Below, one piece after another: positions 38,570 through 56,900 of a stretch of 64,000 bases of DNA (position 1 is the first letter of the stretch; each line of letters opens with the position of its first letter). The position numbers were made by a program, and so were the translations under genes. Source of the DNA: Latrodectus hesperus (lineage: Eukaryota > Arthropoda > Arachnida > Araneae > Theridiidae); contig CM075862.1 of the NCBI GenBank assembly GCA_037975125.1, forward strand, positions 40,080,024 through 40,144,023, written 5' to 3'. The notes beneath the pieces are model-generated. The model was not told the DNA's origin. It saw nothing but the letters and a program-made list of their open reading frames with translations, and ran no database searches.

Positions 38570-38980
38570 AGGAAAAAGCAGTGGTGGTCTTCGAGAAGAA
38601 GGCCAAAGAATTATTTTTAGTACAGATTAAGAAAATAATAACTGTAAAAAAAGATATAACTTTGAAATCTATAAAGTCTATACAGATGATGACATAATTA
38701 AATCCATAAATTAGAGTAAAATGAGATAGGAAGATCCTCATTCTGAGTATAATTTTGCTGAGAGAACAGCTCTTAGCTTTCATAAGAAGTTCTTTAATAA
38801 AACTTCTTTTTGAAGAAAATTTAGAGGAAAACCTAAAAAAAGAAGAAGACACTGCATGGAAAAAGATTTTTCAAAACTAAAAATATGAAGCTGATAATCC
38901 ATTACAAGGAATAGGATAGAATGGAAAAATCTTTTGAAGACCAAAGCTCGTAACTTTTTTCATGGCAATAAAAATTCTAT
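38570..38980 (+). pseudogene. C-terminal fragment of an RTE-type endonuclease-reverse transcriptase
   Basis: Conceptual translation across several stops and shifts gives, in order, a VVFEKKAKE-like segment (about 38590), KKRYNFEIYKVYTDDDIIKS (about 38645-38705), a short MR pair where MRWAGH-type residues are usual, then RKFRGKPKKRRRHCMEKDFS (about 38815-38870) and RNRIEWKNLLKTKA (about 38910-38955). This order matches the tail of RTE-like LINE pols found widely in arthropods: an R-Y-N-x-E-L-Y box, then GRPKKRW, then the R-x-x-W-R final helix. Endonuclease and catalytic RT are absent, so this is a 5'-truncated relic. A 105-codon minus-strand open frame over it (38535-38852) is a shadow. No TSD was identified. 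Confidence 0.68.
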
Positions 38981-40440
38981 ACCAAAAGCATCATAATTTT
39001 TTATAATCATAATTTTGGTATAAAATTTTTGTAACATATACAAATTTTTAAGCTCTTACTTCATCTAAATATCTAATTTAAGATAGAATAGTAAAGATTT
39101 GCTGCAGTTGAAGCTGTGTGTGAGATTAAAATATCAAAAACAAAAAAAAATGGATCTGAAATGTGTGTAAAATAGATGCTGTTATTTCCTATTTGCCTAT
39201 TGTTTTTAATTTATAGTTTTTAATCAATTATATTGCATATCTATTATCATTTATTTATTTCAGAATTTTAATTTCGCTTATTTAATGTTTTGAAGAAACT
39301 AAATTATATTTTTTATGTAAAGCTTACGATGTTTCAACCAGTTATTTTCTTTTATTTTACGTAATATAAATGCATTAAATTGTTTTTAATTGAATCAAAT
39401 TGCTAAGGAGTTTTTTCGCTGAATTTTTATAATGGTCTAAAAAGGAATGAGACTTCGATCTTTATTTTAATACTAAATACTGAAATCAGTTTGAAAGCTT
39501 TGATGTGTTTTAATTTTTACTTTAAATTATTTTGATGTTATGATGTGCAAATTTTTATACATTAATAAATTTTACGTAGTCTTGTTTAGTTCTCCTATAG
39601 TCAATAATTTAAAGGGTACAATTTTTGAAAAATCCGTCCCCATCAAATTACTTTCAGAAAGTAAGAAAAATGAAGTGAACAACGTTCTCTTTATAGTGTT
39701 TACTAGATTTTCTTTGAAAACTTTTACTACATATTTGTTCATGGAATTCTGAAAAATATTCTATACTACAGCCCTTCCACAGTACTATAATAAATCTTTA
39801 TTTTTAAAGAAATAAGCACTTTTTACTGAGTAGTTTGGAATTGTTTTCTATTCTTAATACAGGGGGATAGTAAATGTTATTAATTATTCCCAGTTGTTTC
39901 CTTATTTAGATTCGTGATAACAACTTCTCTAAAAGTGAAGCAAAGCATTTTAGCTTTTCTGAAGTTATGAAAGGTTTTATTAAATGTCCAGGTATTACTG
40001 AAAACAAATAAAATTGATAGTACTGAAAGTATCCAAATACTTTTGATTAAAATTATGCATTTAATTTAGTGCATGTTAATGATTAACTTACCAATTTTAT
40101 TTAATGGAATAATTAAAAGTTTATTTTTAGCAAAAATGTTCTTTATAAAGACGAAACGAATTTTAAGAAACAAGAACTAAAATAACAATCATTCTGTTCT
40201 TGTCTTTTATGAATGAAGTAATTAATATAAAATATTAATCATTCTCTTACAAATGCTGGCAAATGAATTTCAGAGCACTTACATCCAAGTTTTAATTACA
40301 GAAATTTTCAAACAGAAAAACCATTTAAGAGAACAAATCCTAATTCTCAATGAGTGTCCAATTTACAATAACTTTGAATTAGATGACTTAATTTTCAAGA
40401 GTCCTCGAAACTATCTGCTTATTAATGAATTAAATTAGTA
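38981..40440. other. AT-rich DNA, no feature seen
   Basis: May include 3' UTR of the preceding RTE relic near its left edge. Otherwise no recognised feature. Confidence 0.45.
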
Positions 40441-40810
40441 CGGTTACAGAGAAAGTTCTTATTTGCAAAACTGAAGGTGGAAAAAAGCATTTCCGATCGA
40501 GCAAACGATATCGAAAGTGCCTCATTAGCAACTTTATCTTGAAGAGAAAATTTCTTTTCGAAATGGCGAAAGAACTCAAAGCTAACGGAATTTATCCTCA
40601 AGATGGTTTGCCAAACTAATGAGAGTCAACATTTGGAGGCGTTGCCGTTATTTGCGAAATTGCGTTGACTCTTCGATTTAAGGATAAGCCTCTGAAATTA
40701 TTCGTAGAGTGTCATTCTCATACAAATAAATTTTCCAAGAAGCTTTTCGGTAATTGAAGGCCATCTTCAAAACGGATGAGGCTTGAGTTCAACGAAAAGT
40801 GTTGAACAAT
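40440..40810. other. Higher-GC island, candidate conserved noncoding element
   Basis: A sharply bounded 370-bp block of balanced composition with no long open frame and no mobile-element motif. Words such as TTTCCGATCGAGCAAACGAT and GCCGTTATTTGCG are not expected from the AT-rich background. It is best read as constrained noncoding DNA such as an enhancer; this is inference from composition. Confidence 0.3.
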
Positions 40811-43639
40811 TTATTCTAAGAAAGTTACAAAAGGAATAAGATATCAGGGATTTTATCATAAAAAATGATTTGATAAATACCAGAAAATATCATGAAGCAG
40901 TTTTATAATAAACTACATTAAAATAAAGTTAGTTCAAAAATTGTATTAATTAACATTATAAAGGATGACTATTCATTGGATAATATTCAACATATGACAA
41001 TAATAATATTTCTTATAAACTTCAACAAATATAGATTACTGAGAACTATATTGATGATTTTCTGGCACAAATCATGTGTGGGAGATTAATAAATTCTATT
41101 ATTTTAAATTCATTTAATTAAATTTTAATTTTTTTGTTTCCTTCACTTACACAGGAAAAAAATGCTTATTTTTAGCATTTTTCTTTAATTATTTTAAGTT
41201 ATTCAAAATTTAATTTAATTTGTTATAATTATTTTAAAAACACTTCTTATATAAGATTTATTAAATATTTATTAATTTCAATCTATTGAATAATATTTTC
41301 CTATTATACAATATTATTTAAAAATATTTTAAGATGATAAAAAATGGTAAAATTCGTTATATGGATTAATTTCCAATTTATAAATTTAAATATTGATTGC
41401 TTTTGCTCAGTCTAGCTAATTTAAGATTTATTTTAAGAGAGTTATTAAGTAATAATAAATAATATAACACTTGTGATAAAAAATTAAATTTCTTTATAAA
41501 TGGCATTTTTACTCTTAATATTTTTAAAAAGTATTTCCAATATGCAGTCAATTATAGACCCATTTTCCATTAAATCTCCTATAGACTTATTCACTTGATA
41601 CGTAATTGCTTCCTAAAATCAACTTGATAACCAATAATAATAATTTATATACTTACTAAAATTTTGAGTAAAAAAATATTTGTTCAGTCATTTGTAAATT
41701 GATTATAGAAATATTAATGATTAAAAAAGGATAATATATAAATAAAAGTACAAGAATTTTAATGTGAATTCATATTCACTTGGAAGCTACATAAAATATA
41801 ACTTTTAACAAGTTTTTTTTTTCAATATTTCGCTCATAATTATTTTAATATGGATTATTTTTTCATGAGTTTTCATAAAAAAATTAGCATCGATAATTCT
41901 TTATAGATCAAAAATTAAATGATTTAAAACAAATGTTTTCTTAAATTTTAGTATCAGAAATTTGTTAATATTTAATACGTTTTTTATTTATAAATAAAAA
42001 TAGCATCATGTACAGGAAAGATCAAACATTATTACATCCTATTTTTGATATTTAAAAAAAGAAACATAATGAAGTAAGCAAAAGCTTTTATTTTGTTTGA
42101 GGAAAAATTTCAATAGAATTTTAAAAAATATCATAGAATAGAAAACATCTTAAGCAAAAAAAGAGGTTAATAACAAAAATGTTCTCAATTTACTATAAGC
42201 AAAATTCTTAGAAGTAAAAGTTCATTGTAAACATAATATAAACGTCACTTTATTGAATATGATTTGGATAATCATTATAAATGGTAGTTAAGTATATATT
42301 ATATGTTTATTATTAATGTGTTTTTGACTCCAGCAGTAACGAATTTTAATATCTGATGCATCAAATTCACTTTAAGTAGATGACTAACAAAAGTAGTCCG
42401 TCATAAAAATGATATTCTTTCTTAAAATATTTGCAGAAAAAATTATTTTTAAGAAAAATTTATTCAATGAAAAAAATTAATTGAATTCAATAATTCGTTG
42501 AAGACTTAAGTCTGACTATAACTTGCTGATTAGTTATCTCTGAAGTTCGCCTTATAAAAAAAGCTGATTTGTAGTTAGTTATTACTAAATAAAATATTTT
42601 TACATATAAAATGTGTCAAAATATATTTTAATATATTTAAAAATTTAAATTTGTGATTTACTATTTGTTAAAAAACATAAAAATAATTTTATCAAAGAAA
42701 AACTTTTGTATTGAAAAACAAATATGTAAGAATATGAAAAATTTTGAAAGTTCTTTCATATTTTTATATATAATTATAAATATGTGAAATAATTTCTTAT
42801 CTTTATTATCATACATTAGAGTATGAGTGTGTAATATTTGTGCAATATGACTGAAAATATGATTCACACACATACAAACACATACATAAGAATATGGAAA
42901 GACAGCCGCTAAGAATATTTGTTTTATCTAAATGAAATATTACAAAGTACTTCGAATCGTAAAATGACTGAGAAGTATATTAACTAAAGATATGCTGTTC
43001 ATATTTAAATGTTAAATTTAAATTAAGAAAGAGGAACACAAACTCTTTTATAAATTTATTAAAAAAATTAAAATATTCAGCATAGCTTTTTTTATAATTT
43101 TTTTACATACAAAATGTCATTTGAGTTGAGATGTCATAAAAGCTGAAAATACACAATTTAGAAAGAGAAGTTTCAAAATGTTAAATCTTAATGTTGGAAT
43201 TTTATTCTTAAAATGGAAAATTTTAGTTTTAAAAATTAAAGTTAAGATTCAGAAAGAGTTTTTTTTTATTTCCTGAAATCTACGTAATTTACTATTAAAT
43301 GAAAAAATAAATTAACGTAAAAAAATACCACTAAGGACTGTGTTGAATTTTCCTGACTACAAAATAAAATAAAATAATATGAAAAACTAACCCCTAACTA
43401 TGTATCATTCCAATTTAGCAAATCCGAAATTTATACAACCAGTGTGAGAGTTTTACAGTTATTTGAATTTTTTAATGTTTCTCTTCTTTGAGGGGGGGTA
43501 TTTTATAAATTTTTATAAAAATAGTTAAATTTCTTATAAAAGTTTATTAAGAAATGAATACGATGAAAACTGCGTCTCCAACTTTATTTTTGTTCCTATT
43601 TTAAATTCAGAATTCACATACAATTATGCAAACATGACC
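40811..43639. other. Long AT-rich stretch, no feature seen
   Basis: No coding, RNA or repeat boundary recognised over about 2.8 kb. Confidence 0.5.
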
Positions 43640-44250
43640 TAATCTTACGGAATTAAATTTAAACGGCATTCTCCTTATAAATGAATTCCTCTCGCAATTT
43701 ATTCCCTTTAATTTCTCTCAGAATAACGTTTTGCCGATTCATCTTTACACCACATCCCTTTATTCCTCTTGAGCACTCCAGCTCAGATGGCAAGGACGGG
43801 GTTGAGGCAGGCGATTATTGTTCATTCCCTCTAACTGTCTTAAAACGACATCTTAGATAATCACTTTAAAGAGGCTCTGCTCCTGCCCACTCCCCTCCCC
43901 TCCCAGTTCGGAAACTATCCCAGTATTTTCCAGTCTTTGAGAAAATGGCTCAGGTTCTTAATCCCAGGCCTGTCCAAAGGAGGGCCGTCAGGGGTGAGAA
44001 GATGTAATTAAGGGACTTGGTATGCAACCCCACCCCCACCTCACATTCTTCCTGCTGAAGATGGAGGATGACAATTAAAGCTACTCCCCGTCGGAAATCT
44101 TAATTGGTTAGGAAATGGCTTCGAAAATGAAAACCTTTCGTTCTTCTCCAGATTGATTGCTGGTTTTATTGGATTAAGATATTTGCTTCGCTATTCTAGA
44201 GTGAAATGGGTGGAGCTTCAAATAAGAGGCGGGGTTTGAATGCACAATCG
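43640..44250. other. Strongest higher-GC island, candidate conserved noncoding element
   Basis: This is the most GC-rich non-transposon block in the window, with C-rich runs near 43890-43910 and 44030-44040 beside TAATTA/TTAATTGG-type homeodomain-like cores (about 44005, 44075 and 44100). No frame stays open long enough to look coding, and no TSD, inverted repeat or element motif was seen. Clustered, varied transcription-factor-like words in an AT desert fit a developmental enhancer. No target gene is visible in the window. Confidence 0.35.
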
Positions 44251-46780
<2,530 letters not shown>

Positions 46781-47062
46781 TGTTATATCACTGTTTCATT
46801 GGCATTGAAACCAGACTCATGGAATAGTGAAGGGTTCAAAGTAGCCCAAAGAGATAAATCCAATATAAATCCAATTTTGGAATTAAAGGAATCTTCCTAT
46901 AGTAGACCAGTTGGCAGGACATCTCCATTTACAGTCTTACTACTAAACAGTACTGGGCTCTATGGGACTCATTCCATATTAGAAATTGCGTGTTATACTT
47001 TACATTTGAGTCCGAAGAATAGACAAGACGCAGGCCACGACATTACATCCACAATCGTATGA
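46781..47062 (+). pseudogene. Gypsy pol fragment before/at integrase N-terminal region
   Basis: The frame reads SLALKPDSWNSEGFKVAQRD, then INPILELKESS and LYGTHSILEIACYTLHL. This matches the gypsy segment just upstream of the integrase zinc finger: a W-x-x-x-x-x-x-x-A-Q-x-D pattern, then P-I-L-E, then an L-W/Y-x-S-L-x-x-x-x-x-x-L-Y pattern. The zinc-finger histidines and cysteines that should follow are not seen; the frame ends at a TGA (47060-47062). Confidence 0.68.
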
Positions 47063-47224
47063 CATGGTGCAGAGGTTAAACAGAGCCATCATGAATATTC
47101 TCACTTATGACTTCCAGAAATCAGCAAGATTGAGATTTGTAACGATCACTGTGTCTGCTAGCATATCTCCGTGCAATCTACGAGACTATAGGATATACTA
47201 CATATCAGTTTTTCTTTGTTAGTG

Positions 47225-47585
47225 AACTTCCCCTCCCTTGTGACATTAGGTTTAGTCGTCCGCCAGATCCATTTTCATCGCCTGAGGAATACTTTTGAGA
47301 TTTACAGGCACGTCTTGATGATGTCAATAGTATTGCTTGATACCGAATCAACCTGGCATCCGAGAGAAGAAGATGATTTTCATCAAGATCGAGCAAAAGA
47401 GCGACGGGACGTGAACATCTGGAAGATGACAAAGTTTTGTTTTGGAGCCCGTTTCGCTGTAAAGGGCTTTTTCCGAAGATGCAAGCTAACTGGGAGAGCC
47501 ATACACAGTCTTACAAGGACTGAATGACGTCGTGGTTTGTATAAATAAAATCACTGTCTTCAGAACCGAAGGTAGTATATTACAA
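47225..47585 (+). pseudogene. Gypsy integrase C-terminal (GPY/F-type) fragment
   Basis: Across several stops the plus strand reads LPCDIRFSRPPDPFSSPEEY (about 47233-47292), then ARLDDVNSIA and INLASERRR. A GPY/F-type module follows with WSPFRCKGLFPKMQANWES (about 47443-47499), and a shifted YTVLQGLNDVVVCIN. The order matches the C-terminal part of gypsy integrases after the catalytic core. The core itself (D, D, E) is missing between 47062 and 47225, so an internal deletion lies there. Open frames listed on either strand here are shadows. Confidence 0.78.
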
Positions 47586-47810
47586 CAGATAAGCTCTTTA
47601 TTGTTGTGTAAATTAAAATTAGTGAACCGTGGTCTCTTTGTAAATAGTATAAATAATTTTAATTGAATTTTTTTAGATTTTGTATTTGTTTAATATTTTT
47701 AGTTTTTTGTATGTAATGTGTTTTATATAACCTTAAAATATAAATTATTTTCTTTATTTTATAATTGGCCTCATATTAGGATATTGTACTGCTCAGGACG
47801 TGGAGTCCTT

Positions 47811-47822
47811 GAGAGAGAGCAA
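47811..47822 (+). promoter_or_regulatory. Polypurine tract of gypsy element
   Basis: GAGAGAGAGCAA lies directly before the TGTT that begins the LTR, the standard position of the plus-strand primer. Confidence 0.7.
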
Positions 47823-48381
47823 TGTTCCAAATTTAAAAATATTATTTATATTTGTCTTAAAATATTTTGAACAGATCTGACATACTCAGAGTTTGGGCAA
47901 AAACTTCCCAATTTAGGCGTATTCCACGTTAAAAATGGCATATCTTATAATTTAGAACTTGGCGACATTTTGGCGAAATTCTTGGTGACTTCGCGAAAAA
48001 TAGATACACCTGGAAAAATTTATCATCGAAGCTCTAAGATCGAAACTAAGCGAGATAGCATAGAGCCTTCCAGAAACTTGGCAAAACTCTTAGATTTTCA
48101 CCACAAGTATACCATAGAGAGTGGTATTCACGCCAAGTATACCAAGTATATTGATAGAAGAGTTAGTAAAGAGTTCAGTCTTCATTGCTAGTTAAGTGAA
48201 TAGACGCGCTATTGTCTGTCAGTGGTGTTAGAGACTTCTGCGATTGGAAGCTGTTTACTGTTGTATTCGCTTAATTGGAGCTGTACAATTGTGATCTCAA
48301 CAGCTGGGATTTTCTGTATCTTGTTGAATTTACTACGAATAAAAGTTTTTAAGAGATTATTTTATCAAACCTCAATCAACA
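47823..48381 (+). repeat. 3' long terminal repeat of gypsy element, 559 bp
   Basis: It begins TGTTCC and ends ATCAACA, so it has the TG...CA ends and a short TGTT/AACA inverted terminus. The right third is richer in GC and contains an AATAAA signal in CGAATAAAAG (about 48338-48347), placed as a polyadenylation signal near the LTR 3' side. The body has no other recognised motif. Short open frames in it are not genes. Confidence 0.75.
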
Positions 48382-52310
<3,929 letters not shown>

Positions 52311-52315
52311 TCGAT

Positions 52316-52402
52316 ACTCGATATAAAGTGTTTTAACTAAAATAAATGTGTTTTAACTTTATATCGAACGACACTCGATATAAAGTTAAAACACATTTAT
52401 TT
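52316..52402. repeat. Perfect 28-bp inverted repeat with 7-nt loop, plus a third copy
   Basis: The arms 52340-52367 and 52375-52402 are exact reverse complements around the loop ACGACAC. The inner half reads TTTATATCGA / TCGATATAAA. A further copy of ACTCGATATAAAGT lies just upstream at 52316-52329, in the same orientation as the right arm. No ORF or terminal TSD was recognised. Possible explanations are a foldback element remnant, a hairpin from template switching during replication, or a structured transcript. Confidence 0.85.
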
Positions 52403-53231
52403 ATAGCCAATTTTTTTCGTATGTATGCAAAGTGTTGGCCACTTCTAAACTTGATTGCGATATATTTATAATATACAAATATAAGAATTCTAAAGTGATA
52501 CTTTAAAATTCGATTCACATTCTTTGAATATCTAATATGTTTAACAAAAAGGAAAGTGAAATCACAAATTACATGATACTAAATCACCAACCATAAAAGT
52601 ACTTTCAAATTATCACTGACATTTTACCAAGGGCATAATCGGAATCATGATGAGACTTGAATTTTAATTCAAAAGATTGGTAGATTGAAACAACCAGTTT
52701 TAATGTATAATAAAATATAAATTTTATTATGAAATAAATATGATAAATATTTTTTTAAATTTCAAGTCTATGCATTAGAATACATTTATGTTATTCTTTA
52801 CAATATAACTAATAATAATGTTTCGAAAAATGCTACATGCCCTTTCTATCAACTATCAATATTACTCCATTTTATACATTTATTTAAAGACTTATCTTAA
52901 TTACTTATTAAAATGTAAATTATTTTAAAAAGAAAGAAGTCATCTTGCCATCAATACTGTTACTTTTAACCGTTACATAGGAATGAAATCAGCTTTAGTA
53001 AAAATAGAGGTTTCCTCAAAAATTGCAGTTAATCGATCAGAAATCCCATTTAAAAACTTCTTCAAAAATATGTTTAAAAATTTTCAAATTTAAAAAGAAA
53101 TTTTGGTCTAAAGAATTAATAAACGTACAGCAAAGTTGTTAATAAAATTTGTATATGAAAAGTTCTGTAAAATATTAGATGAACTAATTATTTAATGTCA
53201 CATATGATTTGATAGTCAAAATTTTAGAATC

Positions 53232-53232
<1 letters not shown>
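52403..53232. other. AT-rich DNA, no feature seen
   Basis: No recognised feature. Confidence 0.5.

Positions 53233-53320
<88 letters not shown>
53233..53320. repeat. (TA)n microsatellite
   Basis: About 88 bp of uninterrupted alternating TA. Confidence 0.98.
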
Positions 53321-53322
<2 letters not shown>

Positions 53323-56259
53323 CTTACAAATTCAGAAAAATGCTGTAAATGTAAATATGGCTGAATATTTTATACATAATTGTTTTGCAAAATAATGAGT
53401 GAGAAGAAAATTTATTCTTATACATTATTTACAAAAGAGTTCAATGATCATCTTAAATTCTCACTCATTCATTTTGGATTGTAAAGTCATTGATATAAAT
53501 TTTATAATATCTACGATGAGGAAAGATAAAATGTTTGTGAATTTTCAATAAAATTGCAAGAAATTTATTTTAACAAATCGAAATGAAACTTTTAAAATAA
53601 AATTAAAATATTTTTATTATATGTTTGATTTTTTATCAATTTACATAAACCATAAAATATTGATGAATATATAATGGAAAATTATTTTTTATAGATTTCA
53701 GTAGTGATTCAAATCATTAAAAAGTAATTTTACGATATGTATACATGAAAACTAATAATTTAAATAGTGATTGTGTAACATCGTATTTAAAAAAATTTTT
53801 GACTACACGAAAAATTCAAGGTACAAAATTTAATAATTTCCCCAAAATTTTATTAATTTTTAAAAATTTAAAAATTTTTTAATCTACAAAATATAATGAT
53901 TTTAATCTACAAAATGGTTTATACAAAATGTTATACTTCTAAAAATTATTACATTTTATATTTTTAATATGAGGAATCAGAAAGTTTTTTAATATTTTGA
54001 CCTTTGACACTTTTGAAAAATACAGAATTTTACGAATAATTCACCGGCTCAAAAATAAAATTGAATGTTCTCATTTTCTTAATAGTAATTTAAAATTAAA
54101 TAATATTATCAACCATAAACACGTAATGAATCCTGATAAAAATTAATTAATTTTAATTTGTCCCCAAAAATAAATGGTTCATTGACCAAAAATTTGCTTA
54201 TGTTTAGTAATTACTGTATGCTTGATAAAATGAAATGAACGGGCTAATTTTTTTAATATTTTGAGATTTTAATATGAGTTCTTAAAATTTCTTGAAATTG
54301 GACTTATTTCAATTTTTATTAATCCGAATGAAATTAAAAATATATGAACACATAAAATTGTCATTTAGAAATACATATTTTAAAAAGAAATGCTTTATAT
54401 TTCGAAAAAAACAAAGATAAATATTCTTAAATTTTAATAATAAATCTTATTTCTTTTCTATTCAGAATTTTTAATTAATGCATAATTTTTGAAAGAATCT
54501 GGTCAACTCTTTTTCACCTAACAATGATTTTCTCCGTCATATTTGACTGAAGTAAGTGTCATCACTTAAAATCAAAGAAATAGTAAGTATGCAGTACATA
54601 AAATTCAGCTTAAATATTTTTGTATCAAAAATAAGCAAAATATGATTGTAATTATTTCACGTAATTTCTTCTGTTCTGTAATACATAGAAATAATACGTT
54701 TCAAATATTATATGGAAAAATTTTGTAAGCTACGAAAATTATCAAACATTAATTGTTAAAACCTTTTTAAATTTTTTATTTGGAATTTACTTTAACAAGT
54801 GGTTTCTTTGGTGATGATATTAATACCAGAATAAGAACTGTAATGGAAGTTAATAAAAGTGTACACTCCATGAACTGCAGCACTCAAAAGTCTAATGATT
54901 CTTGTATACAATATAATCTGGTATTTGTATTGAATACTTTAACATATTGTGTCAATTGGATATGTTATTCAGCATTCAATTTAAACATTTCAACGAGCTG
55001 TGTCTGCTAAAGAGAATTTATGAGAGGAAAATTTTAGACACACGAAAGGAAAATCTTAGACCATAACTGATTTTAGAACTTGAATAGATCTTAAAATAGG
55101 CTTCTGCTATATAAAGAGTTATTAAATTATTTCTTTTCAAAAAGAATCAAAATTTTGTATGCAAGATATTCAAAATTGTCTTGATCATTTTGGCTACCAT
55201 TCAGTTGTTTCACTAGATTGAATATAAATATTTTCTAAAGGTTTTTCATTTTTCTTTTTTTCGTGATGTAGTTAGTTTAGTTAGCATGCATATAGATGCC
55301 ATGAATATGAGATAGTTAATTTAATGAACAAGTCGGTTAACCTTTCAATCATAAAAACACTATTATTGAAGATTGAACTGACAGTGTGAAATTCATGATA
55401 AATCTGTTTTTCAAAATCATGATGAATTTTTAAATTCATGATAAATCAATTGGTTTGGCTAAATTTTGAAATACTTTAAAATATTTTGTTGGAAATTCCT
55501 AATTTCCCTTTATTTAAACTTGAATAATATTGAGAATTTTTTCTCTTTATAAAAAAGTGGTCTGTGATAGTAAATGGTCATAACTGTATCACTGCTAGTT
55601 TTCTTTTATTGATCGAAGTGGTTATCATTTGAACCCAATAAATAATATTTTAAATTTTTCTTATGTTTACCTCTTACAGAGGTATTATATTTGTGAATAT
55701 ACCTAATTATTAATATCTATCTTCAGTTTTAATTTTTGTTTTATATGCAGTTTACGTGTTATTTATTTGAATTACAAATATAGTTTTCTGTTTTTCCTAT
55801 CGTGAATTACCTATTGGATTTACAAAAAAAGTAACTTAAAAAATTTATAATTTATCATACTTTTTTTTTTTATCTCTTTTTGATAGTTTTTTACCACGAT
55901 TAATATTATATAGTTTTTTACCACTATCAATATTATTTTCATGTATTTCTGATTAAATCAATAGTATATGTAAAGCAACAGTTTTGAGTATAGAAAATTA
56001 CAAGAAAACATTATTAAAAACTTTATAATTGTGGTTTTACGAATTAAAGTATACATCACTTTTACTATAAATGTAGTTATTTATACATTAAACTATTCTT
56101 ATATTTATATTAAAATTTTTATTCTATACATAGAAACGGATATTCATAGATCCTACTTATTTGACTACTTTCTAGACACCGATATAATGATAAATCCAAT
56201 ATAATTGCAATTATTTAATTCCAAAAGAAGTGTTAAATGATCCTTAGTTTTTTGCTCAG
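53321..56259. other. Long AT-rich stretch, no gene seen
   Basis: No coding or mobile-element motif recognised. A 76-codon frame at 54780-55010 is moderately balanced in residues but has no domain or splice context that I could support. Confidence 0.45.
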
Positions 56260-56900
56260 ATTGATGTCTAGAACCCTCAGTCACACGACCGTAAAGCAAA
56301 TGTACCATTGACAACTCTACTAGCAATAAACGTCACTTTAGACTGGAAATTGGACGATCATTTTATCCACGACATTAGAGAAACGGCGTCATCGTCACAT
56401 GATCACCCGAGCAACTCTTTGTTCTTTCGCATTGTAACAATTCAAGCTTGACAAATCTGCCGTAGTTTCGATCTCAAAAATCAATTTTCGAAAGGGATGC
56501 CATATGAAAAAGAAACGAAAAAAAAAATACTCCCCTTTTATTCTGATGCATACCTTTTCACCCTTAGCATTTTTATTCGAAATTTCGGAAAGAAAATTAG
56601 TTCATCATTTTGCGTGTGTTCATGAGATTTTTTTTGTTTCGTTATTTTTATTTTCATGACCCACCCTGCACACCTTTTATTTTTTTTTCCTAAAGAGAAA
56701 AGAATATAATCTCACGCATCAGTTGACAGTCCGTCTGTCTGTCCATGCATATGCATGGATGGGTTTATACGACAAGGGGTCGCTTTCATCTTGGGCCTTC
56801 ATCGTATCCACTTTCTTTTTTTAGGGAATTTTTTTCTCTTTTCGTATCACCGTAGCACGTATCGCTACTATCTTGGATACCTAGGGATTCAGTATATAGC
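56260..56900. other. Higher-GC island, candidate conserved noncoding element
   Basis: A 640-bp block of mixed composition. Its left part is open in one frame from 56272 to a TGA at 56449-56451 (59 codons, including VTLDWKLDDHFIHDIRETAS), preceded by a pyrimidine-rich stretch ending in CAG near 56259, so an exon cannot be excluded. CTTTGTT and AACAAT words (about 56417 and 56436) resemble SOX-type sites facing each other. No mobile-element feature was seen. Enhancer is favoured over exon, weakly. Confidence 0.27.

Larger units (their letters stand above)
46781..48381 (+). mobile_element. Ty3/gypsy LTR retrotransposon remnant: pol 3' part, polypurine tract and 3' LTR
   Basis: A 3' fragment of a gypsy-type element: two pieces of integrase, an AT-rich spacer, a polypurine tract (GAGAGAGAGCAA, about 47811-47822) and a complete 559-bp LTR. 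Gag, protease, RT, RNase H, the 5' LTR and the integrase catalytic core are missing. The left boundary is approximate, and no TSD can be tested because the 5' end is absent. Confidence 0.8.

Noticed and set aside
38535..38852. 105-codon minus-strand frame as a gene
   Set aside because: It is the antisense shadow of an RTE-type pol C terminus on the plus strand.
47205..47432. 75-codon minus-strand frame as a gene
   Set aside because: It is the antisense shadow of the gypsy integrase C-terminal fragment.
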